Positions 52,024-62,936 are shown, counted from the first letter of the stretch. The stretch: 64,000 nt of DNA from Catalinimonas alkaloidigena (GCF_029504655.1 NZ_JAQFIL010000001.1:5275001-5339000), one strand, 5' to 3'. Translations and numbers: made by a program. Notes: generated by a model from the sequence alone, not told the origin.

Positions 52024-53625
52024 TTAGTGATCCCCATCCAGGTTTACTTTTTTAGTTCCCTGTAAGGCTTCTTCAACATCTGTTTGCATGGCATCGGGAG
52101 AATACTGCTTTGTGCTCGTTTTGATCTCAAAAGCCCAGGCAAGCCTGCTTTTTCCAAGGTCAGCCGGCGGTTTTATCACCAAACCTTCAGGGCTCATGCG
52201 CCAATCTATTGCAGCATTTGAGCCAAGTAGCCTTACTGATTGCACCTCATGCTTACTCCAGTCTTTGGTAGCTTCTAGAGTGATGTCCCCCCTTGGTTTT
52301 TCAAGTGCGATAGCGAACAGTGTTTTTTCTTTTGCTGTGAAGGCCAGCTTCCCTGCTTCTTGGTGGTTGACTTTCCAGTAGCGGGTTCCGTAAATAGCCT
52401 CACCATTAACTTTCAGCCAGTCACCCATAACATGCAATAATGCCAGTTGCTCTTCAGGTATAGTACCATCGGCTCGCGGGCCGATATTCACTAAGAAATT
52501 TCCATTTCTGGAGATAACCTCCACCATTTCAGTAATGATCTCCTGAGGTGATTTGTACTGATCGTTTTCAAGATAGCCGAAGGAAGTTCCGAAGGTCGTA
52601 CAGCTTTGCCACTTGGGCCCAATCTCTTTAAGCTTCAGATTGTCTTTTTCTAAACAACCTACACCATCGGGCCAGTTACGATTTCCCCCTTTGTTGTTGA
52701 CATAAACCTCCTGACCTCTGCTTATTCCATCATTCATAAAGTCTGTGATCATAAGACGGCACTGATCGTACAGATATTTAATTTCCGGCTTAAAAAGTCC
52801 CTGAGCCGCATTATTTCCGTCACGTGTGAATATGGGGATATCATCTATCCATAAAAAATCAGGTTTGTATTTCGTTTGTATTTCCTTCCAGCGAGCTACG
52901 TATTCATCCACAGCTTTTTTGCTAAAACCAAACGGACCGTAGAGTGACTCTGCTTCCGGAACTCGCCTGATTTCCTCAAGAATATCTGGACGTGGCTCGG
53001 CCTTAACCACGTACTTTTCTGTGGTAAAAAAACTGGTATGTCTTTCTCTATGGTAAGAAGGGGCATACTTAAGGCCATATTTATGAACAGCTTTACCCAA
53101 ATCACCCACCAAATCTCTTTTGGGTCCCATGTCCATGGCATTCCAGGGCGTAAGTTCTGAATCCCAGTTGGCCCAGCCATCATGATGCTCTGCTGTAAAC
53201 ACCACATATTTAGCCCCTACCTCAGCAAAGAGTTTCGCCCAGGCTTCAGGCTTCCATTTCTCTGCTTTGAATTCGGGAATAATATCTTTGTATCCAAACT
53301 CAGGTGGAGCAGCCCCCCAGCGCTTCCTCAGATAGTCATAATAATGAGCAGAATCTTCGTAAATAAGTTTCGGAACATGTTCGGCATAGCCTCTTCCCCC
53401 CTTACGATACCCTATGGCGCTGTAAGGCCCCCAGTGAATAAAGATTCCTATTTTACCATCATTAAACCAATCAGGAACCGGCATTTTTTGAAGTGATTCC
53501 CAGCTTCCATCATAGAGTGGCGTCTCGTCATTGCTATTTGCTTTTTGTTGGCCATAGGCGGTGTAGCCCGATAGAATACTGCTGAATATGAGTAAAAAAA
53601 ATAGGGTCGTTGTATTAGTTTTCAT
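52024..53625 (-). CDS. GH29 alpha-L-fucosidase
   Basis: 533 residues with a signal peptide. GH29 blocks: DGKIGIFIHWGPYSAIGY, AKYVVFTAEHHDGWANWDS, and the nucleophile Asp261 in DFLWIDDIPIF. GNFLVNIGPRADGTIPEEQ closes the barrel, followed by a beta-sandwich. It cleaves alpha-L-fucose or, in some subfamilies, alpha-L-galactose from the glycan. It groups with sulfatases and an acetylesterase, consistent with a sulfated fucose- or L-galactose-containing polymer. Confidence 0.93.
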   Translation of the reverse strand: MKTNTTTLFFLLIFSSILSGYTAYGQQKANSNDETPLYDGSWESLQKMPVPDWFNDGKIGIFIHWGPYSAIGYRKGGRGYAEHVPKLIYEDSAHYYDYLRKRWGAAPPEFGYKDIIPEFKAEKWKPEAWAKLFAEVGAKYVVFTAEHHDGWANWDSELTPWNAMDMGPKRDLVGDLGKAVHKYGLKYAPSYHRERHTSFFTTEKYVVKAEPRPDILEEIRRVPEAESLYGPFGFSKKAVDEYVARWKEIQTKYKPDFLWIDDIPIFTRDGNNAAQGLFKPEIKYLYDQCRLMITDFMNDGISRGQEVYVNNKGGNRNWPDGVGCLEKDNLKLKEIGPKWQSCTTFGTSFGYLENDQYKSPQEIITEMVEVISRNGNFLVNIGPRADGTIPEEQLALLHVMGDWLKVNGEAIYGTRYWKVNHQEAGKLAFTAKEKTLFAIALEKPRGDITLEATKDWSKHEVQSVRLLGSNAAIDWRMSPEGLVIKPPADLGKSRLAWAFEIKTSTKQYSPDAMQTDVEEALQGTKKVNLDGDH

Positions 53626-53685
53626 TAAATAAAATTCGGTTGTCGTGAATCTTTTTACATGAAGATTAAAGCTTTATCTGTCGGT

Positions 53686-55587
53686 TTACTTTTGCCTTAT
53701 CCACATGCAGTGCCCTCCTCCCGGCGCCATTTTTGCCTTTACTATATCTCCTTTTCGTACAGTACCCTTGCGAATCTGGTAAGCCTCAGGATTGGACTTG
53801 CCATGAGTTTCATAAGTATCTTCATAATAGGTTACCTGGTATTCTTTTCCGGGCTCCAGAAAGTCTAATACAATATTCAATGTACCTCCCTGCTGATCAT
53901 GTACTGAACCTACAAACCATTCATCGCCATGCCTTCGGGCGGTGGTAATGTACTCGCCTATTTTGGCATGGAGGACATGGCTTTCGTCCCATTTACCCAC
54001 TGGTAGTTTCTGAATGAATTCAAATAAGTCGGCCTTCTCACTGTAGGCTTCGGGTGCATCGGGGATACAGACCAGTCCGCTGTAAATAATGAGCGTTCTG
54101 GCTGCTTCTGAAACCACCGTGGATACGTAAGAGTGGGTCTTTCTAGGACCTTTTTCCCGATCTCCCCTATTGATTCCCGTTAAATCAAAATTGCCATTGT
54201 TCATATCCAGCGGTCCCTGGATCGCATTGATAAGCGCCATCTTGATAAAAGTTTCCGGGGTAAACGCCCTGCGAGAATCTTGCTGGGCATGGCAATATTC
54301 TTTGGTAATAGCATTCGGATATGTTCTTTCGATGCCCGTTAGAGGTACCGGGCCATCATGAAAATCAATAAGCAGATGATTTTCAGCACTTTGTACAATT
54401 GCTGATCTAGTAAAAGATACATCACTTCCCATAAAGCCATATTTTATCCCTTTCATTCCCAGAGATGCATAGTAATTGAATAATTCTTCATCCCCATATT
54501 CACCATGCCGCCGATCATAGTAAAGTAGAAGCTCTACCTCCTTCTTGGCAGCGTAGGCAATCACTTCCTGTAAATCTAATTGATCTGAAAGTTCAAAGTG
54601 TCCTGCTGATACATGGGTATACCATGCGTCATCAATTAAAAAATACTCGATACCTTTTTCTGCTGCAAAGTCGATAAAGCGCTTGTAACTCTCGGTATTG
54701 ATGCCATAGGTAAATCCATCCGGCGCAGTATAGCCGTGTACCCGCCAGTCCCAAAGTGTTTTTCCGGGTTTGATCCATGAAGAGTCTTTTATTTGTAGTG
54801 GTGCGGCAAGGTTAAGTGGAACCGTATTGGTCACGAGGTCTCCCACCTTATCATCAATCAAAATCACTCGCCAGGGCGTAATCGTTTTATCTCCGGTCAA
54901 ATTAACATCATTGGAAGAAAACAAGGAATTCTCTTCAACATTGTAATCGAGTTTCATCACTTCAAAACCTGGAGCAGAATACAAATCGGATTCAAGAATG
55001 GACAAATACGGATCGTTTGTCTTTTCTACTACAAGAGGCACACGGAGTGTGGGTTTCTCTTCAAAACTATTTAATGCTTTGATAGTAGCTGGCCCCAGTG
55101 GCTCTCCTTCTCCACTGGGAGAATAAATCGCATGCTCCTCTGTCAGTTTATATTGACAGTATAATGTAGCCTCAGCCCCTTCCTCATAGTTTTCCAAAGC
55201 AAACCTAAAGCCGAGCCCATGATCATACAATCGTACATAAAGCTTTGTTTCTGTTTCTTGATACTTAATATCTACTATCAGTTCATTGTAACGATCCTGT
55301 ACTTCACTGAACTGTCCCCAGCTGGGTTTCCATTTCTTATTCTCCGAATGTTCCTTAGATGAAGTGATTACACCCTCTGAGCCCGGAAAAATGGATAGCT
55401 CGGAGGAGTTTATCAATACCTTGTCTTTCCAAAAAACAGTGTAATGGATCTTCCCTTCCTTGTTCTCAAGGCGAACGGAAACGTTCTTATCAGGAGAAGT
55501 GATTGTTAAGGGGCTTTCCCTTTGATTGTATGCAGAAAGTAAGGTAGTTACTACCCATATAATTAAGGTTGTGGTGATAAATCTCAT
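53686..55587 (-). CDS. GH97 glycoside hydrolase
   Basis: 633 residues with a signal peptide. GH97 N-terminal sandwich (LTITSPDKNVSVRLENKEGK), the central (beta/alpha)8 barrel with FIDFAAEKGIEYFLIDDAWY and LLIDFHDGPVPLTGIERTYP, and a C-terminal sandwich. The DFHD placement fits the retaining alpha-galactosidase-type subgroup, but this needs alignment. GH97 enzymes act in the periplasm on alpha-linked glucose or galactose. Next to GH29, 60 bp upstream in the same direction. Confidence 0.92.
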   Translation of the reverse strand: MRFITTTLIIWVVTTLLSAYNQRESPLTITSPDKNVSVRLENKEGKIHYTVFWKDKVLINSSELSIFPGSEGVITSSKEHSENKKWKPSWGQFSEVQDRYNELIVDIKYQETETKLYVRLYDHGLGFRFALENYEEGAEATLYCQYKLTEEHAIYSPSGEGEPLGPATIKALNSFEEKPTLRVPLVVEKTNDPYLSILESDLYSAPGFEVMKLDYNVEENSLFSSNDVNLTGDKTITPWRVILIDDKVGDLVTNTVPLNLAAPLQIKDSSWIKPGKTLWDWRVHGYTAPDGFTYGINTESYKRFIDFAAEKGIEYFLIDDAWYTHVSAGHFELSDQLDLQEVIAYAAKKEVELLLYYDRRHGEYGDEELFNYYASLGMKGIKYGFMGSDVSFTRSAIVQSAENHLLIDFHDGPVPLTGIERTYPNAITKEYCHAQQDSRRAFTPETFIKMALINAIQGPLDMNNGNFDLTGINRGDREKGPRKTHSYVSTVVSEAARTLIIYSGLVCIPDAPEAYSEKADLFEFIQKLPVGKWDESHVLHAKIGEYITTARRHGDEWFVGSVHDQQGGTLNIVLDFLEPGKEYQVTYYEDTYETHGKSNPEAYQIRKGTVRKGDIVKAKMAPGGGHCMWIRQK

Positions 55588-55624
55588 GCCCTTTTATCTT
55601 TTAAATCTTTTATTCCTACTTAAT

Positions 55625-57004
55625 TTACTGTCTGGGCATCTCTGCCTTCACTTCAACTTGCCAACGCTTCAGCTTTGCTAGCATCTCACTCCCTCTGTCA
55701 GGATGTTTTACCATCAGGTTATTGACTTCTTCCAGGTCTTCCTGAAGATTGTAGAGATAGGTACTATCCGTTTCAAACTCCCAGATAAGTTTCCAATCTC
55801 CTTCCCGGATGGCTGCCCCCATAGCTAATCCTTCACTTCTAAAGTGTGGGAAATGCCAATAAAGGGGTCGTTCATCCAATGCACCTTGCCCCATTAAAAG
55901 CGGCTTTAAACTCACCCCTTCAAATTCATAAGCAGGTTCATCAGCAATACCCAGCATGTCTAAAACGGTAGGAAACAAATCAATGCTTGTTACCGGAGTA
56001 TCATTTTTACCAGCCTCAATTTTGTCTGGACAGCTAATTACCAGGGGAACTCTGATACCTCCCTCGTGTAATGACCCCTTCTTGCCTCTCAATGGAGGAT
56101 TGCCCCACAACCCACCATTGTCAGAGTAAAAGACAACTATGGTATTTGCTAAAAGACCTGAGCGCTCTAACTGATCCATCACCTTACCTACATTCTGATC
56201 AAGCTTTTCAATCATGGCGAAATAGGTGTTGCCATTATTCTTATCGACTACCTCTTGGGGGGCCTTCAGGGGTGTATGAACGGTATAGGTGGAAAAATAA
56301 AGCAGAAATGGCTTTTCTTCGTTCTGGGCTATAAAATTGACGGCTTCATCTCCCAGCCGGTCAGTCAGGTATTGCTCCTCTTCTTTTTCAGGAATTGTGG
56401 CGTTGTGATAAGGCGCAAACCAGCTCTTTGGCTGACCGTAAGCACAACCTCCAATATTTACATCAAAGCCCTGGTGTTCCGGATGAAAGCGGGCTTGTAT
56501 TACTCCCTCGCTGTTACTACGCGCAGAACCCGATCCTGCGAGATGCCACTTCCCAAAAAAGCCTGTGGTATATCCATGCTCCTGGAGCACCTCGGACAGG
56601 GTCACTTCTGCCAGGGATAGATGGTCAAGAAAATAAGCTTCTCTGAGTGATTTACCTTTATGTTGGCGCTCCAGGTAACCTTCCATGGGCAGGCCAGGAA
56701 TATGACAGGTAAGTTGTAATGAGGCTGGGGATTTGCCCGTTAAGATACTGGCTCTGGTGGGAGAACATACCGGTGCGGCAGCATAGGCTTGCGTAAATAT
56801 TTTTCCCTTTTCAGCAAGCCTATCTATATTTGGTGTACGTAAACCAGCTTTATGCTTCATGTAGCCGACATCCGAATATCCCAGGTCGTCCACCAGGATA
56901 AAAACAATGTTGGGTCGCTCAACGAGATTAGAAAAAGCATGGTCCCCACTGCCCATCACCAGGGTTACGCACCACAGTATTAAGTTGCATTTTTTCACAT
57001 TCAT
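55625..57004 (-). CDS. S1-family sulfatase
   Basis: 459 residues with a signal peptide. Metal motif NIVFILVDDLGYSDVGYMKH and formylglycine motif APVCSPTRASILTGKSP (Cys80; CxPTR rather than the more common CxPSR, still within the Cx(P/A)xR rule). Later IVVFYSDNGGLWGNPPLRGK matches the family. Nearest gene to the divergent susC promoter, so probably the first gene of the minus-strand operon. Confidence 0.93.
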   Translation of the reverse strand: MNVKKCNLILWCVTLVMGSGDHAFSNLVERPNIVFILVDDLGYSDVGYMKHKAGLRTPNIDRLAEKGKIFTQAYAAAPVCSPTRASILTGKSPASLQLTCHIPGLPMEGYLERQHKGKSLREAYFLDHLSLAEVTLSEVLQEHGYTTGFFGKWHLAGSGSARSNSEGVIQARFHPEHQGFDVNIGGCAYGQPKSWFAPYHNATIPEKEEEQYLTDRLGDEAVNFIAQNEEKPFLLYFSTYTVHTPLKAPQEVVDKNNGNTYFAMIEKLDQNVGKVMDQLERSGLLANTIVVFYSDNGGLWGNPPLRGKKGSLHEGGIRVPLVISCPDKIEAGKNDTPVTSIDLFPTVLDMLGIADEPAYEFEGVSLKPLLMGQGALDERPLYWHFPHFRSEGLAMGAAIREGDWKLIWEFETDSTYLYNLQEDLEEVNNLMVKHPDRGSEMLAKLKRWQVEVKAEMPRQ

Positions 57005-57605
57005 TAGTTTTGATTATTCAACACCCTCCGAGTATACCACTGCTTCTTTTGTTTCTCTAATAATTCGCTAAAAATTTTTACCATCCCTGCGTATAGGTCA
57101 TAAAGATTGTTTTGCTCCTGCTAGTCATTTTCCATACCATACAATGACAAGCGGACCTGCCTCCCTTTGGCTCATCGGTGGAAGGCTTACAAAACCCTTA
57201 ACCACGGATTTGGTGTGTATTTCCATTTGTCTTTTCGGAGAGCAAATACACTATGATTTGTACCTAGCCGTATGCTATTCCACTTTTTTAGTAATAAACC
57301 AAAACCTCATAAAGAGGCATCCTGAATCCACTTCCCTATCATATTTAAACAGAATATAATTTTACATTTTTATATATTTTTAGATTTTAATATCAATTTA
57401 TTAAATTATTTTGATTTTAAATTTTATATAAATATTAAACAAAGAATAAAATTTTGTTTTTGAAAATATATTTTATAGGTTTGGAAAACATATGCATTAA
57501 AGAATATTATTCCGATTATATATTAATATAAAAAATTAAATATTGATTAAATTAATTTTAAATATTTAATTTTAAAATTTTGCAATTTACACAATTACTT
57601 ATCCT
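57005..57605. other. Divergent intergenic region of the utilisation locus
   Basis: No supportable gene; a 71-codon frame (57144-57359) has no protein-like features. The right part (57360-57600) is extremely AT-rich and holds the susC promoter. Minus-strand promoter elements for the degradative operon probably lie near 57005-57100, but none was clear. Confidence 0.5.
57453..57483 (+). promoter_or_regulatory. Bacteroidota-type promoter for susC
   Basis: TTTG at 57453-57456 and TAGGTTTG at 57476-57483 are separated by 19 bp, matching the Bacteroides consensus TTTG-(19-21)-TAnnTTTG. The predicted leader before the susC ATG (57606) is about 115 nt. Confidence 0.65.
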
Positions 57606-60600
57606 ATGGGAAGAACATCTATCAATAAGCTATCCTCATATTATTTGTGGAAAATTAAAATCAGACTTAAATGTTTTTGTGTAATGTGTCTCATTAGTTT
57701 TTCTGCATTGGCACAAGAGCATATTGTAACTGGTACAATTATCTCTGCAGAAGACAACTCACCTATTCCAGGTGTGAACGTACTTGTACGGGGATCTACT
57801 ACTGGTACAATATCAAATATTAATGGAGAGTACAGCATAGAAGCCTCCTCAGATACTACTACCCTGGTATTTTCATTCATAGGTTTCCAAACAAAGGAGG
57901 TTGCTGTGGAGAATCAAAGTGTTATAGATATCAAAATGCAGGCCGATGTCGCTGAGCTCTCAGAGGTAGTGGTAACTGCTTTTGGTCTCGAAAGAGAAAA
58001 GAAAGCCCTGGGCTACACTGTTCAGGAAATAAGTGGGAAAGAGTTAGCTGAAGCCAGACAAGCCAATGTGGCAAATAGTCTATCTGGTAAAGTAGCTGGG
58101 GTTCAGGTGATTAGCAATGCTGGCCCGGGGAGCGGCTCTACCATTACCATTAGAGGTCAATCGTCGATATCAGGAAATAATCAACCTTTAATTGTAGTTG
58201 ATGGGGTCCCCATAGAGAACTATAGTAATCCTTTTGGTAGTGATGAAAACCAATATGGGGGCGGGCTTTCGGAAGTTAGTCCAGACAATATTGAAGATAT
58301 TAGCGTATTAAAAGGGCCGAATGCCGCTGCGCTTTATGGTTCAAGAGCAGCTAACGGAGTAATACTTATTACTACCAAAGACGGTTCAGGCACGAATGGC
58401 ATTGGCATCTCTGTTAACTCAAATGTAACCTGGGATAGCCCTTTAGTGGTTCCTGATTTTCAGGATATCTATGGCGGGGGCACCGGAGGTATCACCTGGT
58501 ATGCAGATGGCAGAAATGGTCCAATTACTGACCCAGCTGCTATCAACCAATTCCAATCTTTATATCCCAATGCGCCATTAAATGGAACAGCGGGAGTCGA
58601 TGAAAGTTGGGGAGCGCCAATGGATGGAAGACTGGTGCAAAAATGGTGGTCTAATGGTGAGCTTGTTCCTTTGACACCAAATCCTGATAATTTTACTGAG
58701 TTTTTTCAAACAGGCCACACCCTAACAAACAATGTTGCTATTGCGGGATCTAATGACAAGGGAAATTTTAGGCTTTCTCTCGGAAGATTAGACCAAGAAG
58801 GGATGGTACATAATAATGACTACTACAGAAACAACTTTAGGATTAACACTGGCTATAATTTTACCGATAAGTTAAATATAACACTTTCAGCAGAATACAT
58901 CAAGTCAGGATCCAATAACAGACGCTATACAAGTGGAAGTGAGTTTATCTGGCATCAACGCCACTTAGACTTTAGCAAGTTAAAGGAATTTGATAAGTAC
59001 AAGCCTGAAACTGTCATCCAACCTGATGGCGAATACTATCCTTACGCAAATTGGCAATATGAATATTTCACAAACCCCTATTATACCCAGGAGTTCTGGA
59101 CGTATGCTAATGAAAAAGACAGGTTGCTTGGCAATATTACTTTAAATTATCAGCTTACAGATCATTTATCTGTAATGGCACGTTCTGGTACAGACTTTTG
59201 GACCGATAGCAGAGAAAACATCATCGCTGAAAAAGAATCAAGATACTACCCTAATGGCGCATACGAAGAAAGTGTACTCCGACGCCAAGAAACTAATTCT
59301 GATTTCTTGATTACATACGACAATTCGTTTGGGGACTTCTTAGTTACGGCCAATGTTGGTGGAAATAATCGGGCTAATTTTTATAAAAGAAGCTTTACCC
59401 GTCTTAATGACCTTACAGTAAATAAGCTTTATAATCTGGGTAATAACGCTTCACCACCAATTACCGAAAGCGCTATAGAAGAATATGAAGTAAACAGTTT
59501 GTATGGAGCTGCAACATTGGGTTTTAAAAATTATTTATTCCTTGATATTACAGGACGTAATGATTGGTCTAGTACACTCCCTGTTGACAACAACTCTTAC
59601 TTTTATCCCTCTGCTTCGTTGAGTGCGGTAGTTACTGATATGTTGGATATTCAATCAGGTATTTTTTCTTTTGCCAAGCTGAGAGCCAGCTGGGCACAGG
59701 TTGGAAATTCAGCTGATCCCTATCAATTACAACAAGTATATAACCCAGAAGCATTATGGGATGGAAATACTCCGAGTTTTTCAGAAAGTACTGAAATTGC
59801 GAATTCAGAACTTAAACCCGAAATTACTACAGGAATTGAGTTAGGCGCAGATTTACGGTTTTTGAATGGAAGGTTAGGCCTGGACTTTACCTACTACAAT
59901 CAATCAACCAAAGATCAAATTTTAGCTGTTGAAATATCTAAAGCAACCAGTTATAACAGTAGAATCCTAAATGCTGGCGAAGTTACCAATAAGGGGGTTG
60001 AGGTAATGCTTTCCGGTACTCCTTTACAACTTAATAATGGGTTGCGTTGGGATGTTTCATTTAACTTTTCAAGAAATAGAAATATAGTTGTTGAATTGGC
60101 TGAGGGGCTAGATGTTTACACTTTAAATACTTATTACATTTCTTCAGAGGCCAGAGTAGGTCAACCTTACGGAACTTTATACGGCAGACCTTTTGAACGG
60201 GTGCAGGAAGGTCCTTATGCTGGAGAACTCATCATGAGAGACGGACTGCCTGTAACCTCAACCGAAACAGCTATTCTGGGAAATATTCAACCTGACTGGT
60301 TAGGTGGGTTTTCAAATAGCATCACATATAAAGGACTTACTGTAAGTGCACTGATAGATGTACGCAAAGGAGGAGATATGTTTATGCTGGAAACAGGTAT
60401 TGGAAGGCGTACAGGAGTTTATGAAGAAACAGCCGTAGGCAGAGAAGAAGGTGTAATCGGAAAAGGAGTTAGAGAAGTTTTCGATAATGAAGGAGAGCTT
60501 ATAGGGTATGAATCTAATAATGTTATTGTTTCTGCACGGGACTACTATTACGAAAATATACCTAGAAGTAGGCATGAGGCGGGGATATTTGATGGTAGCT

Positions 60601-60836
60601 ATGTAAAGTTAAGGGAGGCAACGATTAGTTATCAATTGCCGGGTCGTTGGTTCAACAATAATTTCTTAGAATCTGCCCGAGTATCTCTGGTTGGCAGAAA
60701 CGTCGCAATTTTATTCAAAAACACACCTCACCATGACCCTGAAGCTGATCGTTACGGAGGTAACCGGCAGGGATTTTCATATTCACAACTTCCCACAACG
60801 CGCAATTTAGGGTTTAATGTGAATGTCAATTTTTAG
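57606..60836 (+). CDS. SusC-like TonB-dependent outer-membrane transporter
   Basis: 1076 residues. A signal peptide (CLISFSALAQ) precedes a carboxypeptidase-like regulatory domain (TGTIISAEDNSPIPGVNVLV; YSIEASSDTTTLVFSFIGFQ). The TonB-box-like LSEVVVTAFGLEREKKALGY and plug domain (SLSGKVAGVQVISNAGPGSG, TITIRGQSSISGNNQPLIVV) follow, then a 22-strand barrel ending TTRNLGFNVNVNF. It imports glycan fragments into the periplasm together with the adjacent SusD. Upstream has a consensus promoter. Confidence 0.96.
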   Translation: MGRTSINKLSSYYLWKIKIRLKCFCVMCLISFSALAQEHIVTGTIISAEDNSPIPGVNVLVRGSTTGTISNINGEYSIEASSDTTTLVFSFIGFQTKEVAVENQSVIDIKMQADVAELSEVVVTAFGLEREKKALGYTVQEISGKELAEARQANVANSLSGKVAGVQVISNAGPGSGSTITIRGQSSISGNNQPLIVVDGVPIENYSNPFGSDENQYGGGLSEVSPDNIEDISVLKGPNAAALYGSRAANGVILITTKDGSGTNGIGISVNSNVTWDSPLVVPDFQDIYGGGTGGITWYADGRNGPITDPAAINQFQSLYPNAPLNGTAGVDESWGAPMDGRLVQKWWSNGELVPLTPNPDNFTEFFQTGHTLTNNVAIAGSNDKGNFRLSLGRLDQEGMVHNNDYYRNNFRINTGYNFTDKLNITLSAEYIKSGSNNRRYTSGSEFIWHQRHLDFSKLKEFDKYKPETVIQPDGEYYPYANWQYEYFTNPYYTQEFWTYANEKDRLLGNITLNYQLTDHLSVMARSGTDFWTDSRENIIAEKESRYYPNGAYEESVLRRQETNSDFLITYDNSFGDFLVTANVGGNNRANFYKRSFTRLNDLTVNKLYNLGNNASPPITESAIEEYEVNSLYGAATLGFKNYLFLDITGRNDWSSTLPVDNNSYFYPSASLSAVVTDMLDIQSGIFSFAKLRASWAQVGNSADPYQLQQVYNPEALWDGNTPSFSESTEIANSELKPEITTGIELGADLRFLNGRLGLDFTYYNQSTKDQILAVEISKATSYNSRILNAGEVTNKGVEVMLSGTPLQLNNGLRWDVSFNFSRNRNIVVELAEGLDVYTLNTYYISSEARVGQPYGTLYGRPFERVQEGPYAGELIMRDGLPVTSTETAILGNIQPDWLGGFSNSITYKGLTVSALIDVRKGGDMFMLETGIGRRTGVYEETAVGREEGVIGKGVREVFDNEGELIGYESNNVIVSARDYYYENIPRSRHEAGIFDGSYVKLREATISYQLPGRWFNNNFLESARVSLVGRNVAILFKNTPHHDPEADRYGGNRQGFSYSQLPTTRNLGFNVNVNF

Positions 60837-60876
60837 TAAGGGTCAGTCAGGTAGAATTCTATAAATAGTAAAAAAT

Positions 60877-62370
60877 ATGAAATCAGGTATTTATACTAGA
60901 ATCAAGAAAACAGTATTTATCCTAATTATAGGCAGCATCATTGTTAGTGCCTGTACAGATGGGTTTGAAGAAATGAATACAAACCCTAATAATCCAACTT
61001 TAGTAACCCAAGATATTTTACTTCCTTTTGCAATAGAATCAGCCATAGATAGATACTGGGGCCATCAAAACAGGTTTGAGCGTTTAGGGTTAGATGGAGG
61101 TGTATGCTGGGTACAGTACTTTGCCAGGAGAAATTTCCCTTCTGAAGGGGATAATTATGAAGTTCCCATTACAGTAACAAGCAGTATATGGCAAGGGTTT
61201 TTCAATGATGTTATGCTCAATTTCGAGCGCATAAGAAAACTTTCGGTTGAAGGAGGTGAATTTACTAATTCCAACTATGAGGGGGTGGCTTTAGTCATGC
61301 GTTCCTGGGTATTTTCATTACTTACAGATATCTACGGCCCCATTCCGTATACTGAAGCTCTAAAAGGAACTTTGGATGGAGGGGATCCAAATTACATTCC
61401 AACATACGATTCCGGTGAAGAAGTATATTCCGGAATTTTAGCAGATCTTGAACAGGCCAACGATTTACTTGACCCCGATGGGCCAGCCATCTTTGGAGAT
61501 ATTATGTTCTCTGGAGACATTCTAAAGTGGAAAAAAATGGCAAATTCTCTGCGTCTCCGTTTGCTCAACAGGCAGGCTGAACATGTGGATAACTCTGGTT
61601 CTCAGATGCAAGCCATACTGGCTGATCCAGCTGCTTACCCTGTATTTACCAGTAATGATGATTATGCACAATTGATCCACTCTAGCGCCAGACCAAGTAA
61701 CAATGAGTGGCACGAGGTGATGGTACAAGGTGGACGCACTGATTGGCGGGTAAGCGAGACCCTTGTCTCCAGGCTTAAGGAAAGAAATGATCCCAGGTTG
61801 ACAGTTTATGCTCAGCCTGTCGGAGGGGAAGGCGATATTTATACAGGTCTTCCCAATGCTCTACCCGAATCAATTGCTTTAGGACTAGGGGGGGAAACCT
61901 CTTTTCCTGGCACAAAATTTATGGAAGCAGGAACACCCAGTGTGATTATGTCTTATGCTGAGCTAATGTTTGTATTAGCTGAAGCTGCATTTGATGGTGA
62001 TGTATCAGGTGATCCACAATCTTACTTTGTGGAGGGGATTAAAGCTTCATTTGAGCAACATGGAGTAGAAATGCCGGCTGAATACATTGAAAGCATAGGC
62101 GTCTTAACGAAAGAAAAAATCATGATGCAAAAGTGGATTGCCCTCTTTGGCCAGGGGATTGAAGCTTGGGCTGAGCTACGTCGTACAGGTATGCCTTCAT
62201 TACCTGCTCCTGATCCTCGGGCAGTCTTCCGTAACAATGGCGTAGTGCCAACAAGACTTGAATATCCCCCTTCGGAGTATTCTTTGAATAGTGAGAATGT
62301 CCGTGAAGCTATTCAACTTCTGGATGGTGAAGATAATATGCAGACAGAACTGTGGTGGGTGGAGAATTGA
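60877..62370 (+). CDS. SusD/RagB-family surface glycan-binding lipoprotein
   Basis: 497 residues. Lipobox in IIVSACTDGFEEMNTNPNNP. TPR-like helices and SusD blocks are seen (VMRSWVFSLLTDIYGPIPYT; DILKWKKMANSLRLRLLNR; MSYAELMFVLAEAAF; WIALFGQGIEAWAELRRTGM). It forms the lid of the SusC channel. 40 bp after susC, same operon. Confidence 0.95.
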   Translation: MKSGIYTRIKKTVFILIIGSIIVSACTDGFEEMNTNPNNPTLVTQDILLPFAIESAIDRYWGHQNRFERLGLDGGVCWVQYFARRNFPSEGDNYEVPITVTSSIWQGFFNDVMLNFERIRKLSVEGGEFTNSNYEGVALVMRSWVFSLLTDIYGPIPYTEALKGTLDGGDPNYIPTYDSGEEVYSGILADLEQANDLLDPDGPAIFGDIMFSGDILKWKKMANSLRLRLLNRQAEHVDNSGSQMQAILADPAAYPVFTSNDDYAQLIHSSARPSNNEWHEVMVQGGRTDWRVSETLVSRLKERNDPRLTVYAQPVGGEGDIYTGLPNALPESIALGLGGETSFPGTKFMEAGTPSVIMSYAELMFVLAEAAFDGDVSGDPQSYFVEGIKASFEQHGVEMPAEYIESIGVLTKEKIMMQKWIALFGQGIEAWAELRRTGMPSLPAPDPRAVFRNNGVVPTRLEYPPSEYSLNSENVREAIQLLDGEDNMQTELWWVEN

Positions 62371-62417
62371 TCTCAGAGTACGCCTAATAGCATAATCAGA
62401 AACTAAATTGATAGAAA

Positions 62418-62879
62418 ATGAAAAGAATTAAATATGTAAACATTGTAATTGCTACTGTAATAGGCATAGCTTTCCTTGCCTGTGAGGAAGACCCTATGCT
62501 TTTAGACCGCATTGCAGCTCCTGCATTAATTACGCTAGAAACAGCAGACAATGATTTTTCCTTTCCGGCAGACACACCGGTTGAATTTACGCTGGGCTTC
62601 AGGAAACTTGAAAAAAACGGTGTATACATTGACACTCTAGACTATGGATCAGCAGATATCAATTCGGTAGATATATATTCATTTGTCAACTCACGATATA
62701 ATCAGGTGATCACCGATCTGCCTGTAACCCAGGGTAAAGCCGATGTAAGTTTATCATGGGGAGAGATATTACAAGGTGTAGATCCTGAAGATGCATCATC
62801 TATTAGATTAGATATTACAGGGGAGATTGATGGACAGGAATTTAACTGGACAGAAAACCTGACGATATCTATTGAGTAA
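62418..62879 (+). CDS. Small lipoprotein following susD, possible surface glycan-binding protein
   Basis: 153 residues. Signal and lipobox: IGIAFLACEEDPMLLD. The mature part is beta-rich (DNDFSFPADTPVEFTLGFRK; QGKADVSLSWGEILQGVD; TGEIDGQEFNWTENLTISI), consistent with a single immunoglobulin-like domain. The position right after susD is that of an accessory surface glycan-binding protein, but no family is recognised. Confidence 0.65.
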   Translation: MKRIKYVNIVIATVIGIAFLACEEDPMLLDRIAAPALITLETADNDFSFPADTPVEFTLGFRKLEKNGVYIDTLDYGSADINSVDIYSFVNSRYNQVITDLPVTQGKADVSLSWGEILQGVDPEDASSIRLDITGEIDGQEFNWTENLTISIE

Positions 62880-62936
62880 GAGTACATCATCCATAGGATT
62901 GACCTACCTATTTCTTGAATGAATTTAAATATAAAA

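Noticed and set aside
57144..57359. A small gene between the sulfatase and susC
   Set aside because: No ribosome-binding site and no recognisable protein features; it overlaps the AT-rich regulatory region.
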